A stretch of DNA of 64,000 nt from Lachnotalea sp. AF33-28 (GTDB taxonomy: Bacteria > Bacillota > Clostridia > Lachnospirales > Lachnospiraceae), in contig NZ_QUEE01000003.1 in the NCBI RefSeq assembly GCF_003477885.1, forward strand, positions 372,001-436,000, read 5' to 3'. A program made the translations under genes and the position numbers. Below are positions 17,372-27,073 of the stretch, piece after piece. The notes under the pieces are model-generated. The model had not been told where the DNA came from, did no database searches, and worked only from the letters and a program-made list of their open reading frames with translations. Position 1 is the first letter of the stretch; the number at the start of each line of letters is the position of its first letter.

Positions 17372-17573
17372 AATAATATCGGATTGCCATGGCGGAAATT
17401 TTCGTCAACTGTAAGCAGTGATGGTATTTAATCCATACATATAGTATAATTTATCGCAGAAGCTAAGGTGCGGACCGTGCCGTACACCCGACACAACAAG
17501 ACACTCATTGTCGGGCAGTGATATGCTCCCGGCACTATAATATACTTACAGCAGACAAAGAAGGAGGTCTCCC

Positions 17574-18413
17574 ATGAACGGTTGGAACGAAGGCATAACC
17601 AATGCGGTCGCATACATTGAAGAGCATCTGACAGAAGATATTGACATTAATAAGATAGCTGATCAGGCTTATGTATCAAGCTTTTACTTTCAGAAAATAT
17701 TTAATGTGCTGTGCGGATTTACGGTGGGTGAGTATATCAGGAACCGGCGTCTGACACTTGCTGCGCAGGAGCTTTGTTCCACCGATATAAAAGTGATCGA
17801 TGCGGCGCTGAAATATGGCTATGATTCGCCGGACAGTTTTACCAGGGCATTCACGAAGTTTCATGGGATAAGTCCTTCTGCAGCAAGAGAAAAAGGCAGT
17901 AAGCTGAATTCTTTTGCACCGCTGAAAATAAAACTCACGCTGGAGGGCGGAACTATGTTAGAGTATAAGATCGTAGAGAAGGCACAGTTTACAGTAATGG
18001 GAAGATCCCGCAGATTCAACACAGAAACATCATATGAGGAAATCCCGAAGTTCTGGAAGGAACACATTGCAAGCGGCGAAAACAAGACTGTGTGCGGCAT
18101 GTATGGGATTTGTGTGGACAGTGACGGCAAAAACTTTGATTACCTGATTGCCGATAACTATCTTCCGTGGAATGAGGTTCCGGAAGGCTATGAAACCAGA
18201 GTGTTCCCGCAGGGCACATGGGCCGTATTTCCCTGCCGCGGCGCGCTGCCAAAAGCGCTGCAGGAAGTGAACACAAAGATTTGGAGCGAATGGCTGCCTT
18301 CCTGCAAAGCGTATAAGTTTGCAGGCAACTACAATATCGAGTTGTATACCCCATTACACGAAAATCCGGAGGATGACTACAGTGAAATCTGGATACCGGT
18401 AGAAAAGATATAA
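17574..18413 (+). CDS. AraC-family regulator with GyrI-like effector domain
   Basis: 279 residues. Two N-terminal AraC helix-turn-helices (IADQAYVSSFYFQKIFNVLC and ALKYGYDSPDSFTRAFTKF, about 8-105) are followed by a GyrI-like/SRPBCC-type small-molecule binding domain (about 122-279, ending DYSEIWIPVEKI). Proteins of this type (Rob/BmrR-like effector domain) usually respond to drugs or amphipathic compounds. AAGGAGG lies before the ATG. A hairpin (CCCGACA...TGTCGGG) and a TATAAT box lie in the 200 bases upstream. Confidence 0.88.
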   Translation: MNGWNEGITNAVAYIEEHLTEDIDINKIADQAYVSSFYFQKIFNVLCGFTVGEYIRNRRLTLAAQELCSTDIKVIDAALKYGYDSPDSFTRAFTKFHGISPSAAREKGSKLNSFAPLKIKLTLEGGTMLEYKIVEKAQFTVMGRSRRFNTETSYEEIPKFWKEHIASGENKTVCGMYGICVDSDGKNFDYLIADNYLPWNEVPEGYETRVFPQGTWAVFPCRGALPKALQEVNTKIWSEWLPSCKAYKFAGNYNIELYTPLHENPEDDYSEIWIPVEKI

Positions 18414-18431
18414 TATTCGGATGTAAGCCAG

Positions 18432-18465
18432 GCGGGCGGAAGCAGTTTATGCTTTCGCCCGCTTT
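18432..18465 (+). terminator. Terminator of the AraC/GyrI gene
   Basis: GCGGGCGGAAGC pairs with GCTTTCGCCCGC (12 bp with one or two mismatches) followed by TTT; it also lies at the end of the convergent GIY-YIG gene. Confidence 0.65.
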
Positions 18466-18709
18466 ACATTGCACTTTGAATCAGCGCCAGCTTCTTTTTC
18501 CTGGTGAGCCTCTTAATCTCCCACTCGCGGCGCATCGCTTCCTCTTTGGTATCAAACTGCTCATAATATGCCAGCACAACGGGCCGGCGGGATCTGGTAT
18601 ATTTCGCGCCTTTTCCGCTGTTGTGGTCTTCCACCCGCTTGTCCAGATTGTTTGTCCAGCCCGTGTACAGGCTTTTATCGCTGCATTTTAGGATGTACGT
18701 ATAGTTCAC
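18464..18709 (-). CDS. GIY-YIG nuclease-fold protein, YhbQ-like
   Basis: 81 residues from the GTG at 18709 (GGGAG 9 bases upstream); an ATG at 18727 gives a slightly longer form without a ribosome binding site. The single GIY-YIG domain shows NYTYILKCSDKSLYTGWTNNLDKRVEDHN and the downstream Glu (MRREWEIKRLTR). Small proteins of this kind may process branched or damaged DNA, but their role is poorly known. Confidence 0.88.
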   Translation of the reverse strand: MNYTYILKCSDKSLYTGWTNNLDKRVEDHNSGKGAKYTRSRRPVVLAYYEQFDTKEEAMRREWEIKRLTRKKKLALIQSAM

Positions 18710-18970
18710 TCTTTTGTTCTCCCGCATATATTATATTATCAGAGCAAAACATCGCCTGATAAATCCTGCCTGTCTGTTTAAGCCGGATAATCCGCACCGA
18801 AATTTCTTATACCATTTCAGACGTTTGACGTCTCCTTTAGCTTCTCTATCCTGACACTGGCAGTGCCGGCCTGCCTGATTTCTTTCGGTGCTTTATGATA
18901 GAGAGAGGCTGCTGGAAGCAGTGATACCGCTCCCAGGCCTCTTTACATAAACAGCTGGTCATAAATCGGA

Positions 18971-20530
18971 TCAAAGCTGCTCCACCTGTTTGATCACCAG
19001 AAGCCGGTCTCCGGGCTTAACTTCATCAGCCGTCAGCCCATTAGTGGCTTTCAGGGAATTAATCGTCGTATAGAAGCGCTTAGCGATCTTCCACAGGCTG
19101 TCTCCGGGCTGTACGATATATCCCACGATTCCAGGCATGCGCTCCAGCTTATCCAGATCCAGATCCTCTTCCCGCACATCAGTTATAACCTCTTCCGCAA
19201 CTTTTTTCAATACCAGCGCGTCAAATGTGATCACCGCTTTTATCTCCACTTCATCGCCGCCCAGCATCAGCGCATTGAGCTGTTCGAGGCCGGGCTTGAG
19301 CTGGAATACACAGGATTCCTCTACACCCTTTGCTTCCACCGTGTAGTTAAACGGGATTGCTCCCCTAAGTGAACGCATCGGCTCCCTGTCATCGCTGGAT
19401 ATGTACAGCAGGCTGACGCAGAGCGCCCCCTCTATGGCGATGCCGTCTTCCACCACCCTGATATCATCGATCTTCACACTGCCGTTGCTGTGGCAGATCT
19501 GCAGGACTTTATCCCCGCCTTTGATTTTAAGTTTATCCACAAGTTTATTCTTGGAAGTGTTCTTCATCAACAGGGATTCAAAAAATGCTGTTCCGACTGT
19601 GGGGATCAGCTCCTTTACCGGGGAATACACATCATTGAGTATTTCGATGCGCACTTCCTCATAGAGCCGGATATCCAGATCCAATACGGCTTCCAGGGAG
19701 ATCACCCGATTTTCCCCGTCAAAGTCCGGAATGGCCGTAACCTCTCTGTGAGCCAGCCTCACATCGATGGCCGGGATCATCTCTTCCACACAGTCCGGCA
19801 GCTCCAGCACGCCGGAAAAAGCGATGCTCTTCTCCAGCCACTGTATCGGTATATGCTCTTCTTCCCCATTATAGATCGTAAAGAACAAAAGCTCCCCGCG
19901 CAGGCTTAACTTTCCGTCCAGCGGCCGGCACTCCATGCCTCTAAGTTCCACATGATTCCACAAAAGCTGATTGATGTTGGGCTTGCTTCCGGGCAGCTCA
20001 ATCTCTTCCTTCAACCGGTACGTATCGTGCTTCTGCATCGCGATCTGAGTTACATCCAGCTCTTTATTGAGCGAATCAAATTCACCGATGTCCCTGGCCT
20101 CCACCGCGGTCTCCTCTTCATACAGCTGTTCCGCTGTCAATGTAAATGTGATGATGGCCTTGACGCTTAATTTTCTGGAATGGATCATCTCCACCGTCAG
20201 ATCCTCCATCTCCCACTGCGTCTGCAGGCGGTCCCGCTCCTCCAGCTCCTCCATATTCACCAGCTCGTCAAAAGGGATCTCACCGCTCATGCTCTCCAGG
20301 CTGCCGGATGCGGGCGTGCTGTAGAGCACGTCAAATTTCAGCTTTCCGGACAGGCTCACCTTATCGTTCATCGGTCTGGATTCGTCCAGCTGCAGTTCCC
20401 CCCGGTCCAGTATGATCTGTTCCATATCCATCTTGCTGTCGGGTACATTGAAATCGTCATCCAGCGTAATCTGTGTCACTGTTTTGCCCTTTAGTTTATT
20501 CATGTAAATATTCTTTTTTATTAGCTCCAT
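18971..20530 (-). CDS. sipL: SipL-like spore morphogenesis protein (SPOCS repeats + LysM)
   Basis: 519 residues. Repeated SPOCS (DUF3794) modules fill roughly residues 20-440, and a C-terminal LysM domain (GYIVQPGDSLWKIAKRFYTTINSLKATNGL, written here as its start IVGYIVQPGDSLWKIA) spans about 468-512. This layout matches SipL, which in Clostridioides difficile binds SpoIVA on the forespore surface through LysM and is needed for coat assembly. GGAGG lies before the ATG. It shows that the organism makes endospores. It stands alone, with about 130 bases between it and the GH3 gene. Confidence 0.88.
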   Translation of the reverse strand: MELIKKNIYMNKLKGKTVTQITLDDDFNVPDSKMDMEQIILDRGELQLDESRPMNDKVSLSGKLKFDVLYSTPASGSLESMSGEIPFDELVNMEELEERDRLQTQWEMEDLTVEMIHSRKLSVKAIITFTLTAEQLYEEETAVEARDIGEFDSLNKELDVTQIAMQKHDTYRLKEEIELPGSKPNINQLLWNHVELRGMECRPLDGKLSLRGELLFFTIYNGEEEHIPIQWLEKSIAFSGVLELPDCVEEMIPAIDVRLAHREVTAIPDFDGENRVISLEAVLDLDIRLYEEVRIEILNDVYSPVKELIPTVGTAFFESLLMKNTSKNKLVDKLKIKGGDKVLQICHSNGSVKIDDIRVVEDGIAIEGALCVSLLYISSDDREPMRSLRGAIPFNYTVEAKGVEESCVFQLKPGLEQLNALMLGGDEVEIKAVITFDALVLKKVAEEVITDVREEDLDLDKLERMPGIVGYIVQPGDSLWKIAKRFYTTINSLKATNGLTADEVKPGDRLLVIKQVEQL

Positions 20531-20659
20531 TCTAACCTCCTATATGTCCGTTTCGTCACGCTTGCTATTATTAATATATGTTGCCTGTTTGTTAGCCATG
20601 CATGAATCTGAACGGACCCGCTGTTTACAGCGCCAAAAAACAGGAGATTATGCGGATTT

Positions 20660-22771
20660 TCAGCGCAGCTGCACCGTAAGCGCACACGCTTTCTGCCCTG
20701 TCAGCGCCTCCGTCCGGCTGTCGGGCTGGCCTGTGCCGACATACAGCAGGAATCTGCGGCTGTCCACGAACCGCCTGCCGTCTTCATCGACAACCGTAAA
20801 TGCGGTCGGAGGGACCTGCAGCTCAAAGCGTTTGCTTTCCCCCGGTTCCAGATGGATTCTGACAAATGCGCAAAGGCTGTGGTTTGGCACCGCGTATGCG
20901 GACTCTTCATTCTTTATGTACGCCTGAATCACATCATCCGTTCCGTATCTTCCGGTGTTAACTGCCACCCCCCGCACCGTCAGTCCGTCCGTTTCCGATG
21001 CTTCCCCGTCAGGACGGACGTCCCGGATCTCAGTCCTGCCATAGGTTAATCCATAACCAAAGGGATAGAGCGGCTCTTTCTCCAGGTATCGATAAGTCCT
21101 CCCCTTCATGGAGTAATCTTCAAAATCAGGGAAACCTTCCAGACTGCGGTAAAATGTGACGGGCAGCTTGCCGGAGGGCGAGCTGTTTCCAAACAGGATA
21201 TCAGCGGCCGCCCTGCCTCCTCTCGCGCCGGGATACCACAGCTGCAGAACCGCATTTGCATGGCTGTCCGCATAGTTTAAGTCTATGGCACTGCCGCTCA
21301 TCAGGCACAGCACCACCGGTCTGCCGCAGCCGCATACGGCCTCAAGAAGCTCACGCTGCGGACCGGGCAGATAAAGATCCGGTTTATCCCCGCACATACT
21401 GCTGTTTGCACCGTCCATTTCCTCGCCTTCCAATGTCTCATCCAGCCCCAGGCACAGAACCACCACATCGCTGTGCTCCGCCACAGTAAGCGCCTCCGAA
21501 ATCCTGTCCTGCGGCCACGCCAGGGATTCCACCCTGTCGCGAAACAGGTGACAGCCCTCGGAATAATAAACGCGGATATCGCTCCCCACCTCATCCTGGA
21601 TGCCTTCCAGCAGTGTGATATAGCGGGAGGATGTGCCATGGTAATTCCCGATCAGAGCGGCCCGGCTGTCCGCATTAGGCCCAATGACGCCGATTGTCCG
21701 GATCTCGTCCTTTTTAAGCGGCAGGATTCCGTCATTCTTAAGCAGCACCATGCTTTCCTCTGCCATTTTCTGCGCCAGTTTAAGATGTTCCGGGCACTCA
21801 ACCGCTTCATAGGGAATGCGGTCAAATTCCGTCTCATCAAAACATCCCAGAAGAAACCGGGTGGTAAAGAGCCGTTGAGCCGCACGGGTAATGTCCTCTT
21901 CCGTCACCAGCCCGTCCTGATATGCTTTCAGGATATGCAGATACGTGCTGCCGCAGTTCACATCGCATCCTGCCTTCAGGGCCATGGCCGCAGATTCCTC
22001 CGCCGTATCGGTCACCCCGTGGTTCATATGGAAATCCTTGATGGCCCAGCAGTCCGAAACGAAATGTCCTTCGAACCGCCAGTCCCCTCTTAAGATATCC
22101 TGAATCAGCGTTTTGCTGCCGCAGCAGGGCTCTCCGTTAGTCCTGTTATAAGCCCCCATCACCGCTTCCACACCGGCCTCTTTCACGCAGGCTTCAAAAG
22201 CCGGCAGATAAGTTTCATAGAGGTCCTTTTTACCGGCCCTTGCGTCAAACTGATGGCGCAGGCCCTCCGGCCCCGAATGAACCGCATAATGTTTGGCACA
22301 GGCAGCTGTTTTTAAGTACTCCCCGTTCCCCTGCAGCCCTTTGACATAAGCCACGCCCAGCCTGGAGGTCAGATACGGGTCTTCTCCGTAGGTTTCATGG
22401 CCGCGCCCCCATCTCGGATCCCGGAAGATATTGATATTGGGGGACCAGAAGGTCAGCCCCTTATAGATATCCCGGTCCCCTCTCCTGGAGGATTCATTGT
22501 ACTTCGCCCTGGCTTCCGTGGATACCGCGTCCCCAACTTTTTCAAGCAGCCCCTCATCAAATGCGGCCGCCATGCCGATGGCCTGGGGAAAGCTGGTCGC
22601 CACACCGGCCCTTGCGACTCCGTGAAGCGCTTCGTTCCACCAATTATAGGCCGGTATGCCCAGCCTCTTAATTGGAGGCGCATCATATCTCAATTGGGAT
22701 GCCCGTTCCTCCAGTGTCATTTTGGCCACCAGTTCCCTGGCGGCAGCCTTTGCACGTTCTCTGTCTCTCAT
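20660..22771 (-). CDS. GH3 beta-glycosidase, beta-xylosidase-like
   Basis: 703 residues from the ATG at 22771 (GAGGAGG upstream). It has the GH3 N-terminal barrel (YNWWNEALHGVARAG, TSFPQAIGMAA), the nucleophile Asp in GHFVSDCWAI, the alpha/beta sandwich domain (GVIGPNADS, LCLGLDETLEGE) and a C-terminal fibronectin III-like domain. The NWWNEALHGVA block is common in GH3 beta-xylosidases, so plant xylo-oligosaccharides are a likely substrate, but beta-glucosidase activity cannot be excluded. No signal peptide, so it acts on imported oligosaccharides. Confidence 0.9.
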   Translation of the reverse strand: MRDRERAKAAARELVAKMTLEERASQLRYDAPPIKRLGIPAYNWWNEALHGVARAGVATSFPQAIGMAAAFDEGLLEKVGDAVSTEARAKYNESSRRGDRDIYKGLTFWSPNINIFRDPRWGRGHETYGEDPYLTSRLGVAYVKGLQGNGEYLKTAACAKHYAVHSGPEGLRHQFDARAGKKDLYETYLPAFEACVKEAGVEAVMGAYNRTNGEPCCGSKTLIQDILRGDWRFEGHFVSDCWAIKDFHMNHGVTDTAEESAAMALKAGCDVNCGSTYLHILKAYQDGLVTEEDITRAAQRLFTTRFLLGCFDETEFDRIPYEAVECPEHLKLAQKMAEESMVLLKNDGILPLKKDEIRTIGVIGPNADSRAALIGNYHGTSSRYITLLEGIQDEVGSDIRVYYSEGCHLFRDRVESLAWPQDRISEALTVAEHSDVVVLCLGLDETLEGEEMDGANSSMCGDKPDLYLPGPQRELLEAVCGCGRPVVLCLMSGSAIDLNYADSHANAVLQLWYPGARGGRAAADILFGNSSPSGKLPVTFYRSLEGFPDFEDYSMKGRTYRYLEKEPLYPFGYGLTYGRTEIRDVRPDGEASETDGLTVRGVAVNTGRYGTDDVIQAYIKNEESAYAVPNHSLCAFVRIHLEPGESKRFELQVPPTAFTVVDEDGRRFVDSRRFLLYVGTGQPDSRTEALTGQKACALTVQLR

Positions 22772-22860
22772 TTTATACCTCCTCATCAAAAATTTATAAA
22801 CGGCGCTGTAATTCCATGCAGTGTTCTGTATTCATTCTATCAGATCCGGTAAAATTTTAA

Positions 22861-22903
22861 CAGTACTGACAGCGGGAGGTTTACGGCAGCTGAAAACAGT
22901 AAC
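22861..22903 (-). mobile_element. Fragment E: left end of the palindromic MITE-like family
   Basis: Read on the minus strand it begins GTTACTGTT and continues CTGCCGTAAACCTCCCGC, matching the left end of copy C (57967 onward) over about 35 bases. The rest of the element is absent. It lies between the GH3 gene and nrdE. Confidence 0.6.
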
Positions 22904-22942
22904 ACCTTGTGCCGGATCATCCGGTATAATATTGAAAAAATG

Positions 22943-22996
22943 TTGCACAATACTATTAATTGTGTTATTCTTAATTCCTAACACTATATTTAGTGG
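22943..22996 (+). promoter_or_regulatory. nrdEF promoter with two NrdR boxes
   Basis: TTGCAC (22943-22948) and TATTCT (22966-22971) are 17 bases apart. Two boxes matching the NrdR pattern, ATACTATTAATTGTGT (22950-22965, in the spacer) and ACACTATATTTAGTGG (22981-22996), start exactly 31 bases apart. That is the spacing known for tandem NrdR boxes. NrdR would repress nrdEF when dATP is high. Confidence 0.75.
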
Positions 22997-23070
22997 TTTG
23001 AGATCTGTCATACCCTGTATCTATTGCCATGCAGGCATACTCTGTGTGCTGAACAGTGAAAGGAACTTAT

Positions 23071-25284
23071 ATGGAATTATCAATTGAGTGTACGCTGAAT
23101 AAAATATCACGGGACTTCGATCAGTCCCTTTACCCTCTAAGTCAGCTGCTTGAAAAACAGCAAAGCTTTGCCAAAGGAGTACGGGAGCCTGAAAGGCAGG
23201 CGGCGCTGTTCGCGCAGGCCGCCGCAGAACTTACCACCCAGGAGGCACCGGGCTGGGAATTCATAGCGGCGCGTTTTCGCATGCTGCAGTTTAAAACAGA
23301 GCTTCAGCCTGTTCTAAAAGCCCTTGGCATCTGCCGCTTCAGTGACAAGCTTCGCTATCTGGCCAAAGAGGGCCTTTACGGACAGTATATACTGGAGAAT
23401 TATACTCCGGAAGAACTCGATACAAGCTTTGGCTTTATCGAGGAGAGCAGGGACGAACTGCTCACCTATTCTTCACTGGATCTTCTTCTGAAGCGCTATG
23501 TCATACAGGACCACGGCCATCAGCCCCTGGAAACCGTGCAGGAAATGTTTCTGGGTATCGCGCTGCACCTGGCCATGCAGGAGACTGACCGCCGTCTGGA
23601 ATGGGTGCGGGGATTTTATGACATGTTAAGCACCCTGAAGGTGACTATGGCCACGCCCACCCTGTCCAACGCCCGCAAGCCCTATCATCAGCTGTCCTCC
23701 TGTTTCATCGATACAGTTCCCGACAGCCTGACCGGCATCTATCAAAGCATCGGCAATTTTGCCCAGGTCAGCAAATTTGGAGGCGGCATGGGACTCTATT
23801 TCGGCAAAGTCCGCGCCAGCGGCAGCGATATACGCGGTTTTTCAGGGGCTGCAGGAGGCGTGCTGCGCTGGATCAAGCTCGCCAACGATACCGCCGTGGC
23901 CGTAGACCAGCTGGGCATGCGGCAGGGAGCCGTGGCTGTCTATCTGGACGCCTGGCACCGGGATCTGCCGGAATTTCTGATGCTTCGGACCAACAACGGT
24001 GACGACCGTATGAAGGCCCACGATGTATTCCCTGCCGTCTGCTATCCGGATTATTTCTGGAAAATGGCCAGAGAAAATATCGGGGGTGACTGGTACCTCA
24101 TGTGTCCCCATGAGATCCTGAAAGCCAGAGGTTATGCGCTGGAGGATAGCTTCGGGGAAGAATGGGAGAAAAGATATCTGGAATGCGTGCAGGACCCTGC
24201 CATCGAAAAACGCGTAATCCCCATAAAGGATCTGATACGGCTGATCATAAAAAGTGCTGCGGAGACCGGTACGCCCTTCGCATTTAACAGGGACACGGTC
24301 AACCGCATGAACCCCAATGGCCATCAGGGGATCATCTACTGCAGCAATCTGTGCACGGAAATCGCACAGAATACTTCCGCCATGGAGCAGATCTCTCAAA
24401 CCGTACAGACCGCGGATGGCGAGACCGTAGTCATCACCGCTGTCCGGCCGGGGGATTTCGTAGTCTGCAACCTGGCCAGCCTCTGTCTCGGCCAGATCGA
24501 TGTAAACGATGTTAAGGAGCTGCATGACGTCACCCGCCTGGCGGTACGAGCGCTGGACAATGTGATCGATCTTAATTTTTTCCCCCTGCCTTATGCTAAG
24601 CTCACCAGCCATGCCTACCGGCCGGTGGGTCTGGGCATCAGCGGCTATCATCACATGCTGGCTAAACAGGGCATCGCCTGGGAGTCGGAAGCGCATCTTG
24701 CGTTTGCTGACCGCGTCCTGGAGGAAATCAACTATGCCGCCATCCGCTCCAGCTGTGAATTTGCGGCGGAAAAGGGCTGCTATCCGTATTTTGAGGGCAG
24801 CGACTGGCGGACCGGCGCTTATTTTATCAAAAGGGGATATGCATCGGGCCGCTGGGCAGCCCTAAGAGAGGATGTGGCGGCCCGCGGAATGCGCAACGGC
24901 TATCTGCTGGCCGTAGCGCCCACAAGCAGCACCAGCGTAATCGCCGGAACCACCGCGGGCATCGATCCTGTCCTGCAGCGCTTTTATCTGGAGGAGAAAA
25001 AAGACGGCCTGTTCCCCAGGGTGGCGCCGGATCTGTCCATGTCCACCTTCTGGCTATATAAAAATGCACATTACATCGATCAGACCTGGTCTTTGCGCGC
25101 CTGCGCCGTGCGGCAGCGCCACATCGATCAGGCGCAGAGCATGAATCTGTACATCACCAACGACTACACCTTCCGGCGCATACTGGACCTATATCTGATG
25201 GCCTGGGAGCTGGGCGTTAAAACAGTCTACTATATCCGTTCCAGAAGCCTGGAAGTGGAGGAATGCGAAGTATGCTCCAGCTGA
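23071..25284 (+). CDS. nrdE: Class I ribonucleotide reductase, large subunit
   Basis: 737 residues. Reduces ribonucleoside diphosphates to deoxyribonucleotides. Active-site and redox features are visible: SSCFIDTVPDS (redox Cys), FGGGMG, SNLCTEI (thiyl radical Cys), PTSSTSVIAGTTAGIDP, the radical-path tyrosines in KTVYYIRSR and the C-terminal CEVC pair that receives electrons. There is no N-terminal ATP-cone. The ATG at 23071 is preceded by AAAGGA. nrdF follows 46 bases later. A class I (oxygen-dependent radical generation) enzyme in a likely anaerobe is notable but common in Clostridia. Confidence 0.93.
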   Translation: MELSIECTLNKISRDFDQSLYPLSQLLEKQQSFAKGVREPERQAALFAQAAAELTTQEAPGWEFIAARFRMLQFKTELQPVLKALGICRFSDKLRYLAKEGLYGQYILENYTPEELDTSFGFIEESRDELLTYSSLDLLLKRYVIQDHGHQPLETVQEMFLGIALHLAMQETDRRLEWVRGFYDMLSTLKVTMATPTLSNARKPYHQLSSCFIDTVPDSLTGIYQSIGNFAQVSKFGGGMGLYFGKVRASGSDIRGFSGAAGGVLRWIKLANDTAVAVDQLGMRQGAVAVYLDAWHRDLPEFLMLRTNNGDDRMKAHDVFPAVCYPDYFWKMARENIGGDWYLMCPHEILKARGYALEDSFGEEWEKRYLECVQDPAIEKRVIPIKDLIRLIIKSAAETGTPFAFNRDTVNRMNPNGHQGIIYCSNLCTEIAQNTSAMEQISQTVQTADGETVVITAVRPGDFVVCNLASLCLGQIDVNDVKELHDVTRLAVRALDNVIDLNFFPLPYAKLTSHAYRPVGLGISGYHHMLAKQGIAWESEAHLAFADRVLEEINYAAIRSSCEFAAEKGCYPYFEGSDWRTGAYFIKRGYASGRWAALREDVAARGMRNGYLLAVAPTSSTSVIAGTTAGIDPVLQRFYLEEKKDGLFPRVAPDLSMSTFWLYKNAHYIDQTWSLRACAVRQRHIDQAQSMNLYITNDYTFRRILDLYLMAWELGVKTVYYIRSRSLEVEECEVCSS

Positions 25285-25330
25285 TGGAAGTGAGTCAGGA
25301 AATATACCAGGAACAGGAGAAGAAGGAGTT

Positions 25331-26371
25331 ATGGAACTGAAAAAGAAGCTCTTATTCAACCCGGACGGGGACACCGATCCGGGCAGCCGCCGGATCATCG
25401 GCGGCAACACCACCAATCTGAACGATTTTAATAATATGAAATATCAATGGGCCTCAGGCTGGTACCGCCAGGCCATGAACAATTTCTGGATACCGGAAGA
25501 AATCAATCTGGGCGCGGATGTAAAGGATTATATGCTCCTGTCGGCGGATGAGCGCAGGGCTTATGATAAGATCCTGTCCTTTCTCGTCTTTCTCGACAGC
25601 ATCCAGACCGCCAACCTGCCTTCCATCGGAGGCTATATCACGGCGAATGAGGTCAATCTCTGTCTGACCATTCAGGCCTTTCAGGAAGCGGTCCACAGCC
25701 AGAGCTACAGCTATATGCTGGATACGATCTGTGAGCCCCAGAAACGCATGGAGGTGCTCTACCAGTGGAAAGAGGATGAACATCTGCTCGCGCGCAACAC
25801 GTTCATCGGCAGCCTCTACAATGAATTCCAGGAACACCATTCAGCCGAGACACTCGCGAAGGTGCTGGTGGCCAATTACATCCTGGAGGGCATCTATTTC
25901 TACAGCGGCTTCATGTTCTTTTACAACTTGGCCCGAAACCGCAGGATGCCGGGCTCCGTTCAGGAAATCCGCTATATCAACCGGGATGAGAACACCCATC
26001 TGTGGCTGTTCTCCAATATCCTGTCGGAACTGCGCAGGGAAGAGCCTTCCCTGTTCACACCGGATAAGGAGTCCCTCTACCGGGACATGATCGCGGAAGG
26101 CTGCCGCCAGGAAATCGCCTGGGGGCAGTATGTCATAGGCGACTCCATACCGGGCCTGACCCGCGGCATGCTGACGGACTATATACAGTATCTGGGCAAC
26201 CTGCGCTGCCGCAATCTGCATCTGGAGCCGATTTATGAACGCAATCTCAATGAACCGGAAAATATGCGCTGGGTCAGCCAATACAGCAATGCCAACCTGA
26301 TTAAGACCGATTTCTTTGAGGCAAAAAGCACGGCCTATGCCAAAAGCGGCGCATTGAAAGACGATCTGTAA
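25331..26371 (+). CDS. nrdF: Class I ribonucleotide reductase, small subunit
   Basis: 346 residues. Holds the dimetal cofactor and tyrosyl radical. Ligand sets are visible: Asp in FLDSIQTANL, EAVHSQSYSYM (Glu, His, and the radical Tyr four residues after the His), LEGIYFYSGF and NRDENTHLWL (Glu, His). The radical Tyr is kept, so it is not a Tyr-less class Ic enzyme. AAGGAG lies before the ATG, 46 bases after nrdE. No nrdI gene was found nearby, which leaves open whether the metal is iron or manganese. Confidence 0.93.
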   Translation: MELKKKLLFNPDGDTDPGSRRIIGGNTTNLNDFNNMKYQWASGWYRQAMNNFWIPEEINLGADVKDYMLLSADERRAYDKILSFLVFLDSIQTANLPSIGGYITANEVNLCLTIQAFQEAVHSQSYSYMLDTICEPQKRMEVLYQWKEDEHLLARNTFIGSLYNEFQEHHSAETLAKVLVANYILEGIYFYSGFMFFYNLARNRRMPGSVQEIRYINRDENTHLWLFSNILSELRREEPSLFTPDKESLYRDMIAEGCRQEIAWGQYVIGDSIPGLTRGMLTDYIQYLGNLRCRNLHLEPIYERNLNEPENMRWVSQYSNANLIKTDFFEAKSTAYAKSGALKDDL

Positions 26372-26457
26372 ACAGCGTTTCCGAAAAAGCGATGTGCGCC
26401 CGGCACACATTTGGACACATCCTGCCGCCAGGCACAGGCCGGCAGGTGGACGTAAAA

Positions 26458-26502
26458 GGGCAGCAGTGATTACCGTTTCCGGCATTCACTGCTGCCCTCT
26501 CT
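26458..26502 (+). terminator. Terminator of nrdEF
   Basis: A perfect 12-bp stem (GGGCAGCAGTGA with its complement) is followed by TCTCTTT. It also faces the convergent lipoprotein gene. Confidence 0.75.
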
Positions 26503-26521
26503 TTCACCGTTGCTGATGTGC

Positions 26522-26923
26522 TCAGTCGAAGATGACCTGTTCCTCCCTGTACGGTATCTTGATCACGATAAACGGATAGGAGGGTGTGGCCGATACGTCC
26601 TCGCCCTTCTTCGGCCCCAGAAGCTCCGTATCTATGTAGATCGCGTCCTTTGTCAGATACATATCCTTCACCTGGATGCTGTAGCCTCCGGTAGCCTGTT
26701 CCCCGTATCCCGCCACGAGATAAAGGAATTCCGCGTCGGAATAGGTCAGCCGGAATTCCGACTGTTTCTTGCTGTCAATCAGCGTCCGCAGCTCCTGCGG
26801 GATTTCTTCCTCCGCCACCACCGTAAATTCCAGATCTTCTGTTTTCTCCGGCTTATCGGCGCTGCTGCAGCCGGTCAGACACAGGATAACGGCCAGAATA
26901 AGAACCATTATTTTTCGATACAT
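26522..26923 (-). CDS. Lipoprotein with PrcB C-terminal-like domain
   Basis: 133 residues from the second ATG (AGGA 8 bases upstream). A lipoprotein signal (hydrophobic VLILAVILCLTGC) puts the mature N-terminal Cys near residue 19, so it is membrane-anchored outside the cell. The C-terminal half (ATGGYSIQVKDMYLTKDAIYI, shown here only in part, then TELLGPKKGEDV and YPFIVIKIPY) resembles the PrcB C-terminal domain of protease-associated proteins. Function unknown. It is convergent with nrdF. Confidence 0.75.
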   Translation of the reverse strand: MYRKIMVLILAVILCLTGCSSADKPEKTEDLEFTVVAEEEIPQELRTLIDSKKQSEFRLTYSDAEFLYLVAGYGEQATGGYSIQVKDMYLTKDAIYIDTELLGPKKGEDVSATPSYPFIVIKIPYREEQVIFD

Positions 26924-27007
26924 AGGCATTTTCCTGACTTATGTTTATTACCTATTGTATGCGCCATCCTGCTTGCGTATAACCCTTAAACAGTATTTAT
27001 GTGCTGC

Positions 27008-27036
27008 TTGCCCGCCTGATATACAGGTGCTATAAT
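27008..27036 (+). promoter_or_regulatory. Probable promoter of the DMT transporter gene
   Basis: TTGCCC and TATAAT are separated by 17 bases. The start codon lies 38 bases after the -10. Confidence 0.6.
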
Positions 27037-27073
27037 AATGGGATATATCCTATGTCACGGAGGCAGAAAAGTT

